A stretch of 34,223 nt of DNA from a virus. The DNA lies in the IMG/VR virus record IMGVR_UViG_3300017732_000027, positions 1-34,223 of that record; one strand, written 5' to 3'. A program made the position numbers and the translations under genes. Positions within the stretch are counted from its first letter, which is position 1, and each line of letters begins with the position of its first letter. Of the stretch, positions 33,501 to 34,223 are shown piece by piece. Below the pieces are notes generated by a model. That model made no database searches, was not told the DNA's origin, and saw nothing but the letters and a program-made list of their open reading frames with translations.

Positions 33501-34223
33501 GACTTCGGTGTTGATGATACCTTTAAGGTTGGTGATACATTACAATTACAGAACGCTGGACAATCTGTAGGACATACATTTATTGTTACTGAACACGATG
33601 CAGACAATAATTACGTATACCTTGCAAATGAAGAAGGTAGATACGTAGGTATTGGTGAAGATTTAACTGTAATCCAAGGTGATACTGCATATCAACTTGC
33701 TAAGATTCCACCTGGATCTAACTTCCCAAGCGTTACAACTTCTGCAATAACTACAGTAAATATTTCAAACACAACTGCTTATGGAAAGATTGAAAAAATT
33801 GAACAAATCGGTCTACGTGCGATCATTCACCTTGGTGATACTTCTGGAACATTCGTTAAGAACGCTCAAATCATCGGTGATTATGGATTCAGAGGTGCTT
33901 GTTCAGTTGCTAAGACTTTACGTGGACGTGTTAGAAGGTACTTCAGAGGATTCGATGGAGAAACTAAGAACTTCAAGTTAACACAAACAAACGGTACTGC
34001 ATACTTCCCAGATCCAGCAGGTCATATGATGATCTTCGTGAACGGTATTCTACAACCACCAGGCGGTAGTAACGCATTCACTGCATTCTCTGACAACATT
34101 CAATTCACTGAAGCACCTGCAATTAACTCTACCTTCCACGGTGTGTACGTAGGTAAGTTAAGACAGTTGGATGACATCTCATTCGACTTCGATTCATTAC
34201 GTAACTCATTCAACTTGAAGTTA
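9537..34223 (+). CDS. Giant modular baseplate/host-contact protein, gp7 position (partial, 3' open)
   Basis: One frame stays open from the ATG at 9537 to the final base, 8229 codons, and continues beyond the window; expected mass so far is near 0.9 MDa. It follows gp6 directly, the place of T4 gene 7 (1032 residues). The opening (M-K-A-I-T-I-S-D-R-L-Q-D-Q-I-P-A-F, then Y-Y-K-S-Q-E-K-S-G-R-P-Y-D) and residues about 666-770 (L-F-A-K-E-L-Y-R-R-Y, F-Y-A-S-K-G-T) resemble, from memory, cyanophage structural proteins following gp6. Modules in order: G-x-G-Y beta repeats (about 312-628 and 1128-1354), YHYH core (1429-1450), propeller-like (1850-2227), LamG-like (2229-2443), more G-x-G-Y units (3022-3258), FDG module (3589 on), helical repeats (3916-5175) with a second LamG (4347-4532), YPR repeats (5197-7370), and FDG modules from 8139. 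There is no clear Shine-Dalgarno sequence, only CTAAAAA at 9524. A baseplate anchor carrying host-contact modules is inference. Confidence 0.85.
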   Translation, partial: MKAITISDRLQDQIPAFIKEDNDQFVNLLTQYYKSQEKSGRPYDVLSNILRYTDIGSGEFDPNFLSSTSAVLERVDPTQKTIIAENVNYFLENDGTIKIDEEVIYYDKITHSPDIVFTPGVDKAEFDRKIQEFEPISDQFDGSTTLFPLRLLGKPVTPQSSQHLLVIVNNEFKYPDVDYFLEGDKIRLVNPPETPTGLLTGAINTVRYLIGYTSIPVRSLDTITVANDAKEFELKLDGSSYTPLSTVSSIVVVNRVEKRPYEDFTIFENKLIFKEDIGENSVIAIRSIELIAPEFGGGASAVAQIEDEKLKSVIVKEGGSGYRLSFAPKISVASTKGTGFGATAEALVNGIKETQLLFAGQGYASNNTPVVIVDSPADPEGKTAQIRAVVDDSIEGVSQLIVDSSGSGYDRIPSIKFQNPGGATISNPTLTNGVIDPDSITVTDDGSGYTTAPLVYLDLPTGDNAIRANVVATIDAFGRVNGITVVSGGQGYTSVPRARIIDPVGAQILDVNVTAGRVTNIELLTGGAGYTDAPSVYIVDNRKDITGAPAGGTGATAVATIFNGEITDINITSFGSGYSETEPPQVFIAAPPAPEASCDVGFGEITGFTIHSAGSGYQPSAFVNCKRGVSSTSSFDQKGNQVYSTEASTIQSSHEIGGVIHNLDTLFAKELYRRYVNQYLPNAEIDYEKVNAPQIIKTISDFYASKGTKISTQYLFKMLFSENVDVSYPKDEVIKPSAASWNVDTVLRAELIEGDPIDLLDSQLIQYVDDVDNSVKGASALIENVIAINTGVGTVYELAISEETLQGSFTIPYKTTLVESLNTTESIITVDSTIGWPERNGTIRINDTEQVQYKEKTLNQFIECTRSKNGVVEDWDAGTVIHSDIFVYCNRGTNTEIKLRVLGIADAKSTVLTDTGSYYLPGDKLNVASLGSTATDQRITSWLYNVKKLINVTDIVPGGLNNQTATVTCSNKHGLLVGDTVTIYGANPTVFNGTFLVTSRISDFLFEYNIPAPADAAPQGNILLSVDLNKGKSTEEGISIAIRDFTTNVQNTFFDDTHSYIASSGIPNYQVGPFVGSALLPGNQRKLIRIPRVINTISKREQTSFGPIGAWVNGVSAWSYKSETKIKYGGVIDISITNVGQGYDAANPPVIEISGGNGTGAAASVVVNGALSEIEVTSGGTGYTSSPLVSIVGGNGFGATATAVITNGVVSKILVENPGQGYTSQPDVSISGGEGTGATATAEVRGPIQSVSIDNAGSSYTASPTIKLNSGEGAVAQSIIINGRIVSIAIIAAGRAYTTAPEIVINGDGYGAVARATIGTVGEDRGKVIGVTVVNRGIGYTTGNTTIRLEAVGEMATFTANVFEWTRNLQDELGQSFDTARGYVFAGYNTQYGGEYAHVSDPKQLRYVLGDNVFKNQSTQQLQELATGWLHSPILGWAFDGNPIYGPYGYIDATDQSSGVRRIRSSYKIKDVLIYDAATNPTPVRADGPLLSNYSAGSFIEDYEYTFQYGDLDQYNGRFCKTPEFPEGIYAYFVSIDASDAGNPIFPYICGSQLYSKADEWNYSQNAVQTNIPLGVVRFRDPYEDVDIDIDRQPNQDTDILVTEFGEELIFEIEDTNRDGVINNLEDSTPINIAEEPVLQLFDYYPKVSTRSEVDIDIETTTKFEDAQVDGFVVENPGISYKVNDKLYFDNTDTEGFGASAKVDSVKGLSISGYSSYMANDIPYGRITTPSEHELRIGDEVIVTSNPILDSTNKTYRVKVISGVEELTITQNGVGYSSELPPTYELITDTGQDFQLSLVRTDAGGVSQANIINSGSGYSASNPPQIRVSHPQRYKKATYFLSFIKEATGILSVNDVRVADDRTIYVVGQRDITGGDTCGVLAKFNSDGRLLWQRTLVPTVPNANPKSLKWNSLYVENSNPHNIYVIGETVPNITNLTHNPDVIVAKYTSGFDNANNPDGILQWQRDIAGISGATRRDYATSIALDQDGRVMIGGYTDSNSLYADDMWVALLDIDGSIMEKRKIASSAVSERLHQLKWKSTDRFLFVGINEPDNTSDIIIGETVYDSATIELAWSKKITNASYKFKNPTFTIDEYGSVYVTATAVNTDGKNYGVLYVKFDNDVYTSTIHQKIFVPSGTYQSCENGGVKFDIFGNVDVSCSVQEDFNAAKSVTLKVGWNTGTAINSTVLSETSGIGFKPVAVSNDNSGDTIVVGNKVESDQLAIFNWDTADNLFDETYNDTLKTGTNKQWYATGNAVIDDTKKFAGASSIKLDAANSLALQYGSDVATSWTMEGFWALGSTQYAAANTKPIFYTSTDNAGNVVKFGLDADQSSPNYGKSFIDISGTTTFSAASVYFAVLNNEVFIHVAAVKERVGVGDYKYRFFINGIETQVLTSTTIDVNLKDASVGPDGTPGSVNNWIGWIDNIVISPTAKYVEAFTPPDTPILGSNSISKGFLYKVDKDKTQLGSFTLNDVESGHQITLASTSAYTFNTQAVTLNPWTIGPAGIQILDYGDVVAQHVPGVFTVTSTDQSYANKTSTIPTPGGKKLLLTTTVVPKYYFKDATYTQIDLVKTISFNQPATFTKGATLQQYSVIGGSDVISAYGQIVEVGASSVKIGKIIGTFDNTKLLKSTVNDINELERNFTEEKTETQWATNFNYTVGDVVYNDKKLYTAQTTGVSSTIAPVHTTGVVSDGAINWAYTSASGIYVVDLANTSYNGSTLATFASWKAFSASDYTIKIEEIYDDSNFIKGDTIDADAVNLQFAVDATGKIATFTGLLGVKKISLIAKLNKDVIPSGSLTNTDLVYCSAASRHNFELNDIIFTENFGTNDYNGSFFVEEIFNSRDFSFRLRSTAVQDPTFAGTGSSVANVNIYAKHPKFLFVRGHQYIFDLDDASNLGYYLSFSKDNQYKLEYPFINIVREGTPGFTDDDSPTPLVKFIINEDVTNISYYFDPSRTGANSPVGEGSFIDVITSPYQGTFRVTGTSNGGKTFDFRLLNEPEKTTGAVGNDEFGLPRSTYSTTSIKAIGPISAIKLVNPGGFYQKLPIVTDIASNREIEKVRVTNGGTEYVNGVYYNVPISGDGEGAMCNITVTDDGDFTGVITDVTLTSAGKGYKTATIDVDAIPGILGPLLAGSGAVLDVVIPDEGSGASVFLQGKSIGKIKKLKNNEFGFGYSHDYTLKPEITFPVNLQLFNTALLAQIKITDPGSGYTSTPAVVIEGGGGSGASAEAIVKNNRLSEIIIKDPGAGYSSEPTVTLKSEFNYVVNVDLGYLQFNFPHGITNGAEVTLRAEDLGSTVGILPKPSSAGLVSLSSSQTYYAIAGQANGLESDQLRISLTQLDAESGSYITFLTQGEGRQILLTEVFGGQATAIVETSRFLAGELVYQGTSLQLASATGYVSTNEGWQIGPRILKLENYDGVWNPGERVTGEVSRASGLIDNLSIARGTLEIASLTNTPGQFIDDVGKPSEIVQKIQDSYFYQNFSYVIKSQTPINQWRKPVLETNHPVGFNLFGELSITGGKDISGRKVVSDLIKEVNINSFTNINKITSFANAQPIYTQFNNTEVLFRQKRLTNSEEILTSIVKKLDDISEDFDGIRTQFPLNVEGGSITAADNQMFVLINGVAQSPSVAFSTSGPSVVFTEAPKAPSRIKFRKVTLAQKIITRLTFSSIGGIFPLLGNTVRGIVSEATATVIDSGTNYIDVIDGEGTFQINENVLNSATGFNSVLSDVSPQTSKTIYEQGERITNLQGKFAVIEENNLDDGTVTNLLVVSRTSGTAEFETGEFDLGFNDIIYSARSKIAATIQSIAPYQDEVSNQIIDTVDLSPSSSFFGLVFQRVPSITFPNVILDNISETVINPTELYTETVNNQDFLDFENVRNQEVRLYNQSGTAFVAGDKLRLKKLYFGNSSLRRGHDVRTFNAAEALTRNARFIAEESVGAMLAFYPSFSIQTGRNADCEDDIVDALTMMAWQLEFDGNSEVFDIANTYVQGGGVYHVDGEVPQTVYAMEQARDLAIKCINMVTINTVHTSLQQWKDLTVTGEYSVTDNSHGDARTMILANKWYIAHEALYYAKQQNPGYTVSGGDEHCLSDIVDVLEALGYNTAHGGNDFVYEATDRILHYGVTSGDRDTIVNAMTKARDMAIAVMRNTAVAKQDTSHGWTQFTDATLTASLESPLCATVEATITTLMNLLINALGTTASPGTRAAFLAGQTRTEPSTALLSVPDANACVNQTSAITNYFRIITDTLQDPTGADKVTYPWSTSNLQRVAPPYSFVDTENLKSIKHAYKDKSSGGFFVFGETVTGITSGNTAEIIGSNAGNKWIYTKNPTGAFTAGEYITNSLLTNTNVVVDNLDYAVGTGSLEFNGSAYLTYPATENVAFGDGAGAAGDFTIELWVKVTAVNTNQVLIDFRTAAGSTTEAYLIIVNNTVRWNTGNVDRITSSASLQANTWTHIAVTRNSGLTRLFVGGSKEGVDYTDATNYGNMPVKIGANVAGSLPMTGHIENLMIKKGIAEYSSSFTPSATYDSGDLRLTFGFDGEAPIPLIKGEIYATFQQTITSQCSADGVELWRDEIMTEEIDLARDTYRDCADIIEKNKYWIAEEAIGRMKAKYPDFIIPGDTGISDQGTKTCLRDTYEYIIPAIVADLKYGGNYNTIVAGRGYLANQQGQLAHVNGELLQSIYAWREVGKLCNTVITANADDLTGVYTTRIRVPNYFASPASSTITTYISDIMDDLLDVLGPTGHRYRDGADLLYFNRKAIAEETVMWLEEKYNIMIGFNTADKLTIPGGSVGTNKCIRDLRDHIIPAISGDLLTGGNANIQGIIDSYLSSSDNISYVETELLPMLDAIGYAKWLMEKALQNCLVGRSENVANITGMTPLTIDDLFQLQYTDIPVFRKEVSADDNFAEQPLDPQIYAGSQRALDAADLINTNKRAIAEEAVDLTIKTEAFKHYGFRVPGGKVNCEDDIVDILEGVVHDLRFNSNSKTYDAALLYLDSENGLKHVKDQPAETLFAMKMARDMTVLAIQNRLGFKPYATYAPAGGGATGGEGFAGGGAIVEPRDTYYENASGNKAYNAADEIRNNLRFIATTAVGRAVQQYPSLAFGGYGYQSCVDDCVDILESLVFNLSHGGNNKMWYATEFYITDANAIQHVNNQAAEVKYVFEQARDLAIAVMRQQLITTNGYTEGDAIYDLDITIDQASGTAKHTPSNATYNPNTGDLVLTITGSHSITTSDTLRIDTNSLVFTCDQDDHQTLHPYPRATDPAALAILPITAVSGQDITVNVGITQRINFDAKDSTYDPETGLLTLDIGSHNLRIGQSLKILQDELLFRCSQDNYRTIHKYPRITDPVVDKAIDIEAVGTTFHTATFASWRPDSAFLSITIPNHGFKNGDRVRISNHSMTFTCSMDQHYSKKTYPRLSDAASGLFLPISNVTRNNFDVNIGKSPIKYFTPSQANYNPTTGALELILGNHGLTAGTHIKIADNSLTFTCDEDDNATYHTYPRTQTVQVTPTDASYNPVNGHLTVTVANHDFKVGEFVKVAENGIVMTCDMDGNASEHPYPRKKDPAYDSWMEIAAISTNTFTFKVGESPQISFTPTDAVYTPTTGDMKLTIGTHNLQAGTALKIEESGIVFSCAQDNHATEHPYPRSTILTAPNISNAMYDPAAGLLTVTTAAVHGFTDGDKVKFADNAITFTCSMDSNATNHPYPRSTDPASGKWLEVDVTSTTEFTCNVGRTPSVVFDPSMVVYDPSTGIMVMTIGAHDLTVGTSVRIANNSITFKCAQDNYATDHSYPRSTDPFYDTSCPITAVTDTTISVQVLSTVPSTNVTAHTWQPPAKLTPTNATYNPSTGVMEVTVANHGLMNGEHIRIDENAFTFTCNQDSNATNHAYPRSTDPAYHQFLPVSNVTQNTFQVTVLAVTPSTNTTTHAFVSAVSDSITRGVVRSGGIYTHAFVSAVAGSLSYKKDQAFDSSVTIKHEGTPLTPTGASYSGTTGICQITSNNHGLIDGDYVKLRDGALTFTCAEDSNATNHPYPRHTDLASNKWLKVTNVTQNTFDIQVLFSIPSTNQTAHLFVSGLTDGIVKKDDTITVNVGATTAGNYEHKFLYAEPAAIKTGGNYNHVFKSALPYSITKSKDPSYSNVLTIDGATSTSITVNVLPAVPSTNETSHTFISASNNAITTGGQYVHKFIEAQPDGIELESGSITVNVGTTPAVFYSVADAIYDGETGDMELMVGAHELLEGTSIKIHDNALTFTCDMDDHASEHVYPRLTDPAANTALVMKEAGSTSHTVTDASYNTITGDMTCTLNGHGLKTSRTLSPTFAKFDPTTGDMEIYSVNHGITDGESVKLADGAVTFRCAKDQFSSTHPYPRSSDPASDQFLVVKHASQNRFTVNVGTGETGGAISDQSEHRFQASVPNSITVAPNMVKFDQDAITFTCTKDSNATNHAYPRADDPVAGHWIPIKAVTTNTFTVNVGVSTAAGNYPHTFVSATTGGMKLQTGWVKVNVGSTPSTGFDPATASFNAITGIMTLGLGNHYFNRFDNIRVQPESLIFTCGLDNNATNHPYPRSTLIESTPSDVDYNPSTGYLTITQNNHGFSNGDFVRFKENAFTFTCDMNGNADNHSYPRTTDPVYDKWVTVESVQANTFNVFVGKTPTTGFEPYAVDYNPSTGLMKMTIGEHKFTTSQSIRIAAMSLNFRCDQDGQATDHLYPRSTDPLYQTSVPISAVDDTSITIQTLASAPSTNITTHVWQPQVGITPTGIDYDPVTGMMTVTCSNHGYNEGDMVKFAENGITFTCDKDSHVSDHPYPRKTDPAWDKWLPIETVTGTTFRVKVLDNVPSTNISTHTFKSAVANCITRATVRGGGVYNHTTVSIASNSMEHKRDPFYQRGINIDQVEETTHTVTNASYSPSSGVMRLTIPNHNFTASTSHTVTDALYTPADSMLRLTIAGHGFKEGDRIRIADNSITFTCDQDSNTTNHSYPRSTDPGSGAWLVATKVSTNHFHVNVGNFFGRGPISNQTTHSFVSATANGVEKANDKIKMAENSVTFTCAKDDNETLHPYPRQNDPAYNEYLPISDVTTHEFDVFVGRANLDQTVHQFYSATDNGVTHPTGNITINVGISSNTTTHNYVTTTTTYDITGATYSPTTGVMTLTIPNHKMYVGEYIYLADGAVTFSQGALPNSNDEVSGRMIRVQGVISDNRILIVYGTNSNTASWSYQSATAGAVTKPKILGGGVYNHKYVSSTGMAVRGGGHYTHQFEGPAKTTVTDAAYNPTSGVMTVTVPNHGWETGDGVIIDDDSIVFTCTQDSGATEHPYPRSKDPVSRQILTISNVTTNTFDVQVLATTPSTNTTTHTFVRATKHGIRRAAIHTGGAYNHIFVSSTNDSLTSYVGGGAARCQNEASAITTLMNIPINLFGSGSANPNTYISGITRTLPKEWPLTGERAIQRDISITYDSGSGDCATEASTISTLFGYLINVIDTASKGNGNYFTNQSITRNAPAQTNTLLAGGGICYNVVSAMSTLADLLEDTLGQAPEMYRQTARLLLLNDTYVRRESYYKTVQTYAGYNGDEDFGDSVRKAFIYDLLTDGNIATIDLVNSWFDAEGNFIAYPGIFRTQLIFHADAVKEMCVKIIKQKADNPGGYNQEIPYENKEYRPTETAEHKLHQLYHIIDVALNRSTFPSIYLKFNFDVGAQVNQNGSLDAPDGHNFEAYDRVTYTVLGTAIEELDRTTYIIHPDTSENLIWLAEEIDGEKLTVLSPGTPGQTHQLSVSDETGINRVPTTYGTRNVPTPITGGINTADIFFGETSGAYGEVIRIQDNLADILYAVKWMPLTRTSDPETFVNGEEVVKTGATGNKGTILATDNATYVKIIITGGNIQSGDAIEGSTSGATGNIGSDIHDRLLINIKQGDFIATDILYAKNATSKAEALIVRNNDGALLDNQSGRVTFDIESVKGQFNSGDVIYGSVTDQIIEIEGFNILPGFGEYIHSTFITRFEYASLVTDFGVDDTFKVGDTLQLQNAGQSVGHTFIVTEHDADNNYVYLANEEGRYVGIGEDLTVIQGDTAYQLAKIPPGSNFPSVTTSAITTVNISNTTAYGKIEKIEQIGLRAIIHLGDTSGTFVKNAQIIGDYGFRGACSVAKTLRGRVRRYFRGFDGETKNFKLTQTNGTAYFPDPAGHMMIFVNGILQPPGGSNAFTAFSDNIQFTEAPAINSTFHGVYVGKLRQLDDISFDFDSLRNSFNLKL
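9954..10172 (+). other. FDG module 1 in the giant protein
   Basis: Residues 140-212: starts Q-F-D-G-S-T-T-L-F-P-L, continues with a H-L-L-V-I-V-N-N-E strand and ends R-Y-L-I-G-Y. The pattern 'FDG-x(3)-F-x-L ... L-(V/I)-x-(V/I)-N-(G/N)' recurs at residues 3589 and 8139. It is a beta-rich module common in phage structural proteins. Function as a joining or adhesive unit is inferred. Confidence 0.6.
10470..11420 (+). repeat. G-x-G-Y beta-repeat array 1 (protein-level)
   Basis: About seven diverged copies of a unit built as '(I/V)-x-V-x-x-x-G-(S/Q/A)-G-Y-x-x-x-P-x-(V/I)-x-(I/V)', spaced some 35-50 residues, for example G-G-S-G-Y-R, A-G-Q-G-Y-A, S-G-S-G-Y-D, D-G-S-G-Y-T, G-G-Q-G-Y-T, G-G-A-G-Y-T, F-G-S-G-Y-S and A-G-S-G-Y-Q. 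This looks like a beta-helix or beta-solenoid stalk. The DNA copies are too diverged to be a nucleotide repeat. Confidence 0.75.
11532..11850 (+). other. Conserved helical baseplate segment of the giant protein
   Basis: Residues about 666-770: L-F-A-K-E-L-Y-R-R-Y-V-N-Q-Y-L-P, then I-I-K-T-I-S-D-F-Y-A-S-K-G-T, Y-L-F-K-M-L-F-S-E and S-Y-P-K-D-E-V-I-K-P-S. It is helical and interrupts the beta-repeats. I recall very similar segments in structural proteins after gp6 in T4-like cyanophages, so it is probably the conserved baseplate-binding core. That recollection should be tested by profile search. Confidence 0.55.
12918..13596 (+). repeat. G-x-G-Y beta-repeat array 2 (protein-level)
   Basis: Six to seven closely spaced units of about 32 residues, the most regular part of this repeat family: V-G-Q-G-Y-D, G-G-T-G-Y-T, P-G-Q-G-Y-T, A-G-S-S-Y-T, A-G-R-A-Y-T, R-G-I-G-Y-T, separated by G-G-x-G-x-G-A-x-A strands such as G-G-N-G-T-G-A-A-A and G-G-E-G-T-G-A-T-A. 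The regular period suggests a continuous solenoid immediately before the YHYH domain. Confidence 0.8.
13600..13980 (+). other. YHYH-type domain in the giant protein
   Basis: The core at residues 1429-1450 reads W-L-H-S-P-I-L-G-W-A-F-D-G-N-P-I-Y-G-P-Y followed by G-Y-I-D, matching the signature of YHYH-domain proteins (H-S-P-x-x-G-(Y/W)-A-x-D-G-x-P-I-Y-G-P-Y-G-Y). The domain occurs in secreted or surface proteins and, from memory, in some marine phage structural proteins. Its biochemical role is not established. Its placement after a beta-repeat stalk suggests a displayed domain. Confidence 0.75.
15084..16215 (+). other. Beta-propeller-like stretch in the giant protein
   Basis: Residues 1850-2227 contain repeated blade-like strands of the SBBP/quinoprotein style: R-T-I-Y-V-V-G-Q-R-D...L-A-K-F-N-S-D-G-R-L-L-W-Q-R, then N-I-Y-V-I-G-E-T...V-A-K-Y-T, I-L-Q-W-Q-R-D-I, S-I-A-L-D-Q-D-G-R-V-M-I-G-G-Y-T, A-L-L-D-I-D-G-S, F-T-I-D-E-Y-G-S-V-Y-V-T and T-I-V-V-G-N-K. 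These look like five to seven blades, a form often used for protein or glycan binding. Confidence 0.65.
16221..16863 (+). other. LamG/concanavalin-like domain 1 in the giant protein
   Basis: Residues 2229-2443 show the Laminin-G-3 pattern: F-A-G-A-S-S-I-K-L-D-A-A-N-S-L-A-L, S-W-T-M-E-G-F-W-A-L, F-F-I-N-G-I-E-T-Q, then W-I-G-W-I-D-N-I-V-I-S. Such jelly-roll domains commonly bind carbohydrate. It follows the propeller-like part directly. Confidence 0.7.
17499..17640 (+). other. Small carbohydrate-binding-like motif
   Basis: Reads N-Y-T-V-G-D-V-V-Y-N-D-K-K-L-Y-T-A then I-A-P-V-H-T-T-G-V-V-S-D-G-A and I-N-W-A-Y. The form 'VGDxVYxxxxLYxAxxxG...P.H..G...DG.(V/I).W.Y' is widespread in phage fibre and adhesin proteins and resembles chitin-binding-like modules. 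Binding is inferred. Confidence 0.5.
18153..18390 (+). other. Cupredoxin-like beta segment (recalled motif)
   Basis: F-V-R-G-H-Q-Y-I-F-D-L-D-D-A-S-N-L-G-Y-Y then L-S-F-S, followed by F-I-I-N-E-D-V-T-N-I-S-Y-Y-F-D. I recall the motif 'RG-x-x-Y-x-F-D-x-x-(D/H)-x-S-N...F-S' from marine phage structural proteins, where it looks like a cupredoxin-type beta-sandwich. No full set of copper ligands is visible here, so metal binding is not claimed. Confidence 0.4.
18600..19310 (+). repeat. G-x-G-Y beta-repeat array 3 (protein-level)
   Basis: More diverged units of the same family: P-G-G-F-Y-Q, G-G-T-E-Y-V, A-G-K-G-Y-K, P-G-S-G-Y-T-S-T-P and P-G-A-G-Y-S-S-E-P, with G-G-G-G-S-G-A-S-A-E-A between. Single copies also occur near 14560 (P-G-I-S-Y-K) and 14985 (S-G-S-G-Y-S). 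The array links the 18.1-18.4 kb beta segment to the FDG module at 20301. Confidence 0.65.
20301..20500 (+). other. FDG module 2 in the giant protein
   Basis: From residue 3589: F-D-G-I-R-T-Q-F-P-L-N-V, then Q-M-F-V-L-I-N-G-V-A-Q-S-P and V-V-F-T-E-A-P-K-A-P-S-R-I. The preceding K-K-L-D-D-I-S-E-D matches a stretch at the very end of the window (Q-L-D-D-I-S-F-D-F-D). The module shares 'N-G-(V/I)-x-Q-x-P...(V/Q)-F-T-E-A-P-(K/A)' with FDG module 3. Confidence 0.7.
22047..22280 (+). other. Cys-headed helical hairpin pair (C-x(3)-(E/T)-(A/S)-x-I)
   Basis: Two short helical units: C-A-T-V-E-A-T-I-T-T-L-M-N-L-L-I-N at 22047 and C-V-N-Q-T-S-A-I-T-N-Y-F at 22203. Closely similar units reappear at 31686, 31875 and 32031 beyond the YPR array, so this is a mobile sub-module distinct from the longer helical repeat. 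Confidence 0.55.
22575..23130 (+). other. LamG/concanavalin-like domain 2 in the giant protein
   Basis: Residues 4347-4532 match the Laminin-G-3 fold closely: G-S-L-E-F-N-G-S-A-Y-L, F-T-I-E-L-W-V-K, V-L-I-D-F-R-T, T-W-T-H-I-A-V-T-R-N-S-G then T-R-L-F-V-G-G, and I-G-A-N-V-A-G, ending G-H-I-E-N-L-M-I-K-K-G. It is a textbook example of the domain and more canonical than the first copy. It is inserted inside the helical-repeat cluster. Confidence 0.85.
25125..31644 (+). repeat. Tandem array of about 20 YPR repeats (about 100 residues each)
   Basis: A long array of one beta-rich unit. Order within a unit: P-T-x-A-x-Y-(N/D)-P-x-T-G-x-(M/L) strand; L-T-I-x-N-H-G-F-x-x-G-D-x-(V/I); I-A-D-N-S-(I/L)-T-F-T-C-D-x-D; A-T-x-H-x-Y-P-R-S-T-D-P; then W-L-P-I-S-x-V-T-x-N-T-F-x-V and V-N-V-G or V-Q-V-L, often ending T-T-H-T-F-V-S-A. 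I count 20 copies of the YPR core plus a diverged one near 31020 that lost it. Some units carry an extra G-G-x-Y-x-H-x-F insert. Several copies are nearly identical in DNA. It probably forms a long rod or fibre of beta-domains. Confidence 0.9.
31686..32110 (+). other. Three Cys-headed helical units after the YPR array
   Basis: C-Q-N-E-A-S-A-I-T-T-L-M-N-I-P-I-N at 31686, C-A-T-E-A-S-T-I-S-T-L-F-G-Y at 31875 and C-Y-N-V-V-S-A-M-S-T-L-A-D-L at 32031 repeat the sub-module seen at 22047. They restart the helical style of the protein after some 6.5 kb of beta-repeats. Confidence 0.6.
33951..34223 (+). other. FDG module 3 and start of a fourth at the window edge
   Basis: From residue 8139: F-D-G-E-T-K-N-F-K-L-T-Q, then H-M-M-I-F-V-N-G-I-L-Q-P-P and I-Q-F-T-E-A-P-A. 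It is followed at once by Q-L-D-D-I-S-F-D-F-D-S-L-R-N-S-F, the beginning of another copy cut by the edge. The module is thus tandem here, and the gene clearly continues. Confidence 0.7.

Noticed and set aside
9537-34223. The giant frame as a bacterial RTX-type adhesin or non-ribosomal synthetase in host DNA
   Set aside because: No calcium nonapeptides, carrier, condensation or adenylation motifs are seen, and the immediate neighbours are phage baseplate genes.
9537-34223. Possibility of a hidden frameshift or stop splitting the giant gene
   Set aside because: The same frame reads as sensible protein on every line, with module motifs in phase at 9954, 13821, 20301, 22575, 26623 and 33951. An assembly join within repeats cannot be excluded from sequence alone.
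1-34223. tRNA genes, rRNA, integrase or attachment sites
   Set aside because: I saw no cloverleaf-like intergenic segment, recombinase gene or matching direct repeats, and nearly all bases are coding.

Overview
The window reads as part of the structural module of a T4-like marine myovirus, most likely a cyanophage. All credible genes are on the plus strand, tightly packed and often overlapping by a few bases. A baseplate block (PAAR spike tip, gp25-like wedge, gp6-like wedge) is preceded by small cyanophage-style accessory genes: two 2-oxoglutarate/Fe(II) oxygenases and a small membrane protein whose tail resembles photosystem II PsbN. The DNA is AT-rich. I saw no tRNA, rRNA, insertion sequence or CRISPR array.

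Layout. Positions 1-51 hold the last 16 codons of an upstream gene. Positions 201-2867 carry an NlpC/P60-like protein, a 52-residue AbrB/MazE-like peptide, two small unknowns, a 2OG oxygenase, the PsbN-like membrane protein, a second 2OG oxygenase, a 32-residue membrane peptide and a 95-residue unknown. Positions 2818-6276 encode a 1152-residue probable virion protein with DUF5648-like repeats, followed by a PAAR-like spike tip (6276-6809), a 45-residue basic protein (6848-6985), gp25 (7020-7427) and gp6 (7427-9520). Two exact CTAAATA boxes, candidate late promoters, sit just before the 45-residue gene and gp25.

The main result is one uninterrupted reading frame from the ATG at 9537 to the last base of the window: 8229 codons with no stop and no end in view. 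It occupies the position of T4 gene 7 (1032 residues in T4), so it is at least eight times longer than that protein. Reading it in frame gives a mosaic in this order: a baseplate-type N-terminus; beta-repeats with a G-x-G-Y signature; a conserved helical baseplate segment; a second beta-repeat array; a YHYH-type domain; a beta-propeller-like stretch; a LamG-like domain; a further beta-repeat array; a cluster of alpha-helical repeats interrupted by a second LamG-like domain; about twenty tandem copies of a roughly 100-residue repeat carrying F-T-C...H-x-Y-P-R; and a C-terminal part where an 'FDG' module seen near the N-terminus reappears.

How it may fit together (inference): the PAAR protein, gp25, gp6 and the giant protein would form the baseplate. 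The N-terminal part of the giant would anchor it, and the lectin-like, propeller and repeat modules would project or wrap as a host-contact structure. The upstream oxygenases and PsbN-like peptide would act in the infected cell.
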